From contig NZ_JAQGMM010000095.1 of the NCBI RefSeq assembly GCF_028292365.1, positions 1 to 46,942 on the forward strand: a stretch of DNA of 46,942 nt, given 5' to 3'. Source of the DNA: Caballeronia sp. Lineage in GTDB: Bacteria > Pseudomonadota > Gammaproteobacteria > Burkholderiales > Burkholderiaceae. A program made the translations under genes and the position numbers. Below are positions 44,264 through 46,942 of this stretch, piece after piece. The notes under the pieces were generated by a model. It ran no database searches, was not told the DNA's origin, and was given only the letters and a program-made list of their open reading frames with translations. Each line of letters begins with the position of its first letter. Positions within the stretch are counted from its first letter, which is position 1.

Positions 44264-45178
44264 ATGAATCGAATTATTGCGCTCGTCGTAGCCGTGGTAG
44301 TCGTGTTGTTCATCGGTTCGTCCATGATGTTCGTGGTCGACGAACGCCATGCGGGTGTGGTCACCGCACACGGCGGCGGCACGCCCACGCTTGTCACGCC
44401 CGGCCTCCATTTCAAGCTGCCGCCGCCGTTCCAGACGCTGACGCTGATCGACACCCGTACGCTCACGCTCGACGAAGCGGGCTCGGATCGCTTCAATACG
44501 TCGGACAAGAACGAGGTGATCGTGAATACGGTCATCAAGTATCGCGTGGCCGATCCGCTCAAGCTGTTCGAAAGCAACGAGAAGAACACGCAGACGGCGC
44601 AGGACCGGCTGGCCGCGCTCACGCGCACGGCGATGACATCGTCCTTCACCAAACGTTCGCTGACGGACGTGCTCGGTGAACAGCAGGTTATTGCGGCCGA
44701 AGCGCAGAAGGCGATCGAGCAGCCGGCAGCGGCGTTCGGCGTGGAGCTTGTGGACTTGCAACTGACACGCATCGACTTTCCGCCGGCGGTGGCCGATTCG
44801 GTCTACAAACGCATGATCGCGGCGCGCCAGCAAGCGGCAGCCGAGGAGCGCGCGAAGGGGACGGCAGACGCTGATGCACTGAAAGCGGCCGCGGAGCGTC
44901 AGCAGGAATCCATTCTTGCCGATGCCTACAAGGAAGCGCAGACCATCAAGGGTGAGGGTGATGGCAAGGCTGCGTCCATTGCCGCCGATGCATACGGCGT
45001 CGATCCGCAGTTCTACCAGTTCTATCAAAGCCTCGAAGCGTATAAAAAGACCTTCAATGCCGGCGACGTCATGGTTGTCGATCCGAGCAGCGATTTCTTC
45101 CGCTTCATGCGTAGCCCGAATGGTGCTGCGCCGAGCGGCAGCGATGCCACCCCCCCGGCGCTCGCGCGCAAGCGCTGA
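44264..45178 (+). CDS. hflC: FtsH protease modulator HflC (band 7/SPFH)
   Basis: This is the partner of HflK, 304 residues long, with an N-terminal membrane anchor (IIALVVAVVVVLFIGSSMMF, 4-23). The SPFH domain starts VVDERHAGVVTAHGGG and is followed by the coiled-coil stretch AARQQAAAEERAKGTADADA. The C-terminal segment DAYGVDPQFYQFYQSLEAYK and FFRFM is typical of HflC. I chose the ATG at 44264 because GAGGAG lies eight bases before it. An earlier ATG at 44249 overlaps the hflK stop codon but has no such site. Together the two genes form the hflKC operon that follows hfq-hflX. Confidence 0.96.
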   Translation: MNRIIALVVAVVVVLFIGSSMMFVVDERHAGVVTAHGGGTPTLVTPGLHFKLPPPFQTLTLIDTRTLTLDEAGSDRFNTSDKNEVIVNTVIKYRVADPLKLFESNEKNTQTAQDRLAALTRTAMTSSFTKRSLTDVLGEQQVIAAEAQKAIEQPAAAFGVELVDLQLTRIDFPPAVADSVYKRMIAARQQAAAEERAKGTADADALKAAAERQQESILADAYKEAQTIKGEGDGKAASIAADAYGVDPQFYQFYQSLEAYKKTFNAGDVMVVDPSSDFFRFMRSPNGAAPSGSDATPPALARKR

Positions 45179-45222
45179 GATGTCGCAAGCGTCGCGGCGA
45201 GAGCCGCGGCGCCTTCAATCGA

Positions 45223-45414
45223 ATGGATATGGCTGCATCGTTACTGCTCGCGATCGCGTTGATGCTGATTATTGAGGGGATGTTTCCGTTCGTCTTCCCA
45301 AACTCCTGGCGCGACACGTTTCGCCGGATCGCACAACGGCCGCCGCACCAGATTCGGATCGGTGGACTGATCGCGATGGTGCTTGGCGTTATCCTGCTGA
45401 TTATCGCGACTTGA
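45223..45414 (+). CDS. DUF2065 small membrane protein (YjeT-like)
   Basis: This inner-membrane protein of 63 residues has two hydrophobic segments (LLLAIALMLIIEGMFPFVFP near the start and IGGLIAMVLGVILLII at the end) joined by a basic loop, DTFRRIAQRPPHQIR. This is the whole DUF2065 family fold, and the position between hflC and hisZ/purA is where E. coli yjeT lies. The function is unknown. Its stop codon lies inside a 14-bp tandem repeat (45406-45459), so the last codons look as if they were made or changed by the duplication. Confidence 0.9.
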   Translation: MDMAASLLLAIALMLIIEGMFPFVFPNSWRDTFRRIAQRPPHQIRIGGLIAMVLGVILLIIAT

Positions 45415-45459
45415 CCCTAGCGACTTGACCTTAGCGACGTGACGCTAGCAACCTGATGG
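45406..45459. repeat. 14-bp tandem repeat overlapping the DUF2065 stop codon
   Basis: Units GCGACTTGACCCTA (45406-45419), GCGACTTGACCTTA (45420-45433) and GCGACGTGACGCTA (45434-45447), plus a partial fourth (GCAACCTGATGG), lie head to tail. The first unit supplies the TGA stop of the DUF2065 gene at 45412-45414. Confidence 0.85.
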
Positions 45460-45581
45460 TTGCGAAGTAAAAATTCAAAGCGGGTCGACGTGTAGTCTCC
45501 AGTCACCCATAGACTCAAAGCTTGCGCTGACCCGTGGCAATCATCCCCGCCGCGCTCAAACGCTCCGTAGGAAACGCATCG

Positions 45582-46733
45582 ATGTCCACCTGGTTACTCC
45601 CCGAGAATATAGCCGACGTCCTGCCGTCCGAGGCTCGCAAGATTGAAGAATTGCGCCGTCGGCTGCTCGACCGTTTTCGTTCGTACGGCTACGAACTTGT
45701 CATGCCGCCCATGCTCGAGTATCTCGAGTCGTTGCTCACCAGCGGCGGCAGCGACCTGAACCTGCGCACCTTCAAGCTCGTCGATCAACTGTCCGGCCGC
45801 ACGCTCGGCCTGCGTGCTGACATTACGCCGCAGGTATCACGTATCGACGCGCATTTGCTGAATCGGCAGGGTGTGACGCGTCTTTGCTACGCGGGCAATG
45901 TACTGCATACGCGCCCGCGCGGTCTGCACGCTACGCGTGAGCAAATTCAGATCGGCGCGGAAATCTACGGCCATGCGGGACTGGAAGCGGATCTCGAGAT
46001 CCAGCAATTGATGCTCGATTCACTGCGTCTGAGCGGCCTCGATAAAGTGCGCCTCGACCTGTGCCACGCGGGCGTTTTGTCGGCGTTGCTGGATCTGGAG
46101 CCGGCTGCGGCGGCGCTCGGTGAAGCGCTGTTCGACGCGCTCGGTGCGAAGGATGTGCCGCGCCTGAACGAACTCACGGCCAAGCTCGGCGATGTAACCC
46201 GGGACGCGTTGCGCGCGTTGCCCTCTCTGTATGGTGACGCTGCAGTGCTCGAGGAAGCGCGGGCCCGGCTGCCGAATCTTCCGGTGATCGGCCGGGCACT
46301 GGACGACCTCGCGTTCCTCGCGGCTCAAGCGAACGGAGCCGAGCTGATGATCGATCTCGCCGATTTGCGTGGTTACGCGTACCACAGCGGCGTGATGTTC
46401 TCGGCGTATGTCGACGGCGTGCCGAACGCGGTGGCGCGGGGCGGCCGTTACGACGATGTCGGCCTGGCCTACGGCCGTGCGCGCCCGGCGACGGGTTTTT
46501 CGCTCGACCTGCGCGAAGTCGCCCGTATTTCTCCCGTCGATGCGCGCGGCAGCGCGGTCCTCGCCCCGTGGAAGCACGACGAACCGCTGCTCAAGGCAGT
46601 CGCACAATTGCGCGATGCGGGCGAAGTGGTGATTCAGGCGTTGCCCGGTCACAACCATGATCTCGATGAATTCGCGTTCGATCGCGTACTGGTGGAGCGC
46701 GATGGAAAGTGGGTCGTAGAGCCCCGTTCCTAG
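45582..46733 (+). CDS. hisZ: ATP phosphoribosyltransferase regulatory subunit HisZ
   Basis: This is the histidyl-tRNA synthetase paralogue that forms a hetero-octamer with short-form HisG and makes the first enzyme of histidine synthesis active and histidine-sensitive. It has 383 residues. The class II-like core includes [40 protein letters not shown] and [20 protein letters not shown], and the anticodon-binding domain of HisS is missing. The start ATG at 45582 has TAGGAAA upstream and gives MSTWLLPE as in relatives. Its presence implies a short HisG elsewhere in the genome. Its place between yjeT and purA, away from the his operon, is normal for beta-proteobacteria. Confidence 0.96.
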   Translation: MSTWLLPENIADVLPSEARKIEELRRRLLDRFRSYGYELVMPPMLEYLESLLTSGGSDLNLRTFKLVDQLSGRTLGLRADITPQVSRIDAHLLNRQGVTRLCYAGNVLHTRPRGLHATREQIQIGAEIYGHAGLEADLEIQQLMLDSLRLSGLDKVRLDLCHAGVLSALLDLEPAAAALGEALFDALGAKDVPRLNELTAKLGDVTRDALRALPSLYGDAAVLEEARARLPNLPVIGRALDDLAFLAAQANGAELMIDLADLRGYAYHSGVMFSAYVDGVPNAVARGGRYDDVGLAYGRARPATGFSLDLREVARISPVDARGSAVLAPWKHDEPLLKAVAQLRDAGEVVIQALPGHNHDLDEFAFDRVLVERDGKWVVEPRS

Positions 46734-46742
46734 TGGTTTTGC

Positions 46743-46783
46743 GGTTTGCCGGTGCGCTTTTTATCGACACATAGCGGCAAACC
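46743..46783. repeat. Inverted repeat downstream of hisZ / upstream of purA
   Basis: GGTTTGCCG (46743-46751) and CGGCAAACC (46775-46783) are perfectly complementary across 23 bases that include a T5 run. The T tract is in the loop, not after the stem, so a standard terminator is not supported. It lies about 125 bases before the purA start codon. Confidence 0.6.
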
Positions 46784-46874
46784 ACGGACAAAGCTTCTGC
46801 CAGATCCGGTCGATGAAAAATCGATACGCGTTCGCAAATACCGGGAAAAACTCGGAACCTTCCGCGAACATAGG

Positions 46875-46880
46875 TAAAAT
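46875..46880 (+). promoter_or_regulatory. Possible -10 box of purA
   Basis: TAAAAT (46875-46880) would give a leader of about 20 bases before the purA ATG at 46908. No convincing -35 hexamer precedes it. Confidence 0.4.
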
Positions 46881-46907
46881 GCTTTTTTAACCAGCTATCA
46901 AATTGAC

Positions 46908-46942
46908 ATGTCTGCCAGCGCAGTGAATGTGAACCCGGGGCG
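46908..46942 (+). CDS. purA: Adenylosuccinate synthetase, first codons only (runs off the right edge)
   Basis: Only the first dozen residues are in the window: MSASAVNVNPGR, with the last codon incomplete. This is the N-terminus I know from Burkholderia PurA, and purA follows hisZ in that group. PurA joins IMP and aspartate with GTP in AMP synthesis. The catalytic GDEGKGK loop would lie just past the edge. The call rests on the short N-terminus and gene order, so it is less certain than the others. Confidence 0.75.
   Translation, partial: MSASAVNVNPG

Noticed and set aside
1..46942. Mobile elements, prophage, toxin-antitoxin pairs, CRISPR arrays or a defence island
   Set aside because: I looked for transposase, integrase, Cas-type and toxin motifs and for regularly spaced repeats, and found none. 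Gene content and order are those of core chromosome.

Overview
The window is a gene-dense, GC-rich stretch of beta-proteobacterial chromosome. It is almost certainly from the Burkholderiaceae, most likely Burkholderia sensu lato (Paraburkholderia or Caballeronia). The evidence is the gene order ndk-rlmN-rodZ-ispG-hisS-yfgM-bamB-der-hfq-hflX-hflK-hflC-yjeT-hisZ-purA, the pairs trxA-rho and ffs-dnaX-ebfC-recR, the presence of hisZ, and the PurA N-terminus MSASAVNV. The genus is inferred from recalled gene order and protein sequence, not from a search. I see no insertion sequence, prophage, CRISPR array, tRNA or rRNA gene.

Positions 1-15610 are entirely minus-strand. Read in transcription order they hold trxA, rho, a merR-MFS efflux pair joined by a TAATG overlap, an mtfA-like peptidase, rpmE2 (ribosomal protein L31 type B), a membrane glycosyltransferase-MATE transporter pair, a very large alpha-2-macroglobulin-like protein, and the N-terminal part of penicillin-binding protein 1C (pbpC), cut by the window edge. 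The last two form the known periplasmic A2M/PBP1C pair.

From 16026 the window is almost all plus-strand. First come the SRP RNA gene (ffs), dnaX, ebfC, recR, a DUF1653 gene and a CaiB/BaiF CoA-transferase, followed by a minus-strand quinone oxidoreductase. Next is the stationary-phase and stress cluster surE-pcm-nlpD-rpoS, in which surE and pcm overlap by ATGA, then a PolB-like 3'-5' exonuclease and rlmD. A minus-strand Bax-inhibitor-1-family gene separates this block from the long housekeeping block. That block covers nucleotide metabolism (ndk), rRNA methylation (rlmN), cell shape (rodZ), isoprenoids (ispG), histidyl-tRNA charging (hisS), outer-membrane assembly (yfgM, bamB), ribosome assembly (der), and the hfq-hflX-hflKC RNA chaperone and protease-regulator group. 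It ends with hisZ and the first codons of purA.

This is core genome, and I do not find a convincing undescribed multi-gene system. The points worth a second look are mostly regulatory or architectural. dnaX and surE each have the same -10 hexamer exactly six bases before the ATG, with no ribosome binding site, which suggests leaderless mRNAs. A 20-bp tandem duplication sits where the rho mRNA should begin, and several other 10-14 bp tandem duplications lie between genes. There is a two-tier inverted repeat between yfgM and bamB. Pcm carries an unusually long low-complexity N-terminal extension, and the DnaX linker is very long. The alpha-2-macroglobulin keeps its thioester but lacks a lipobox.
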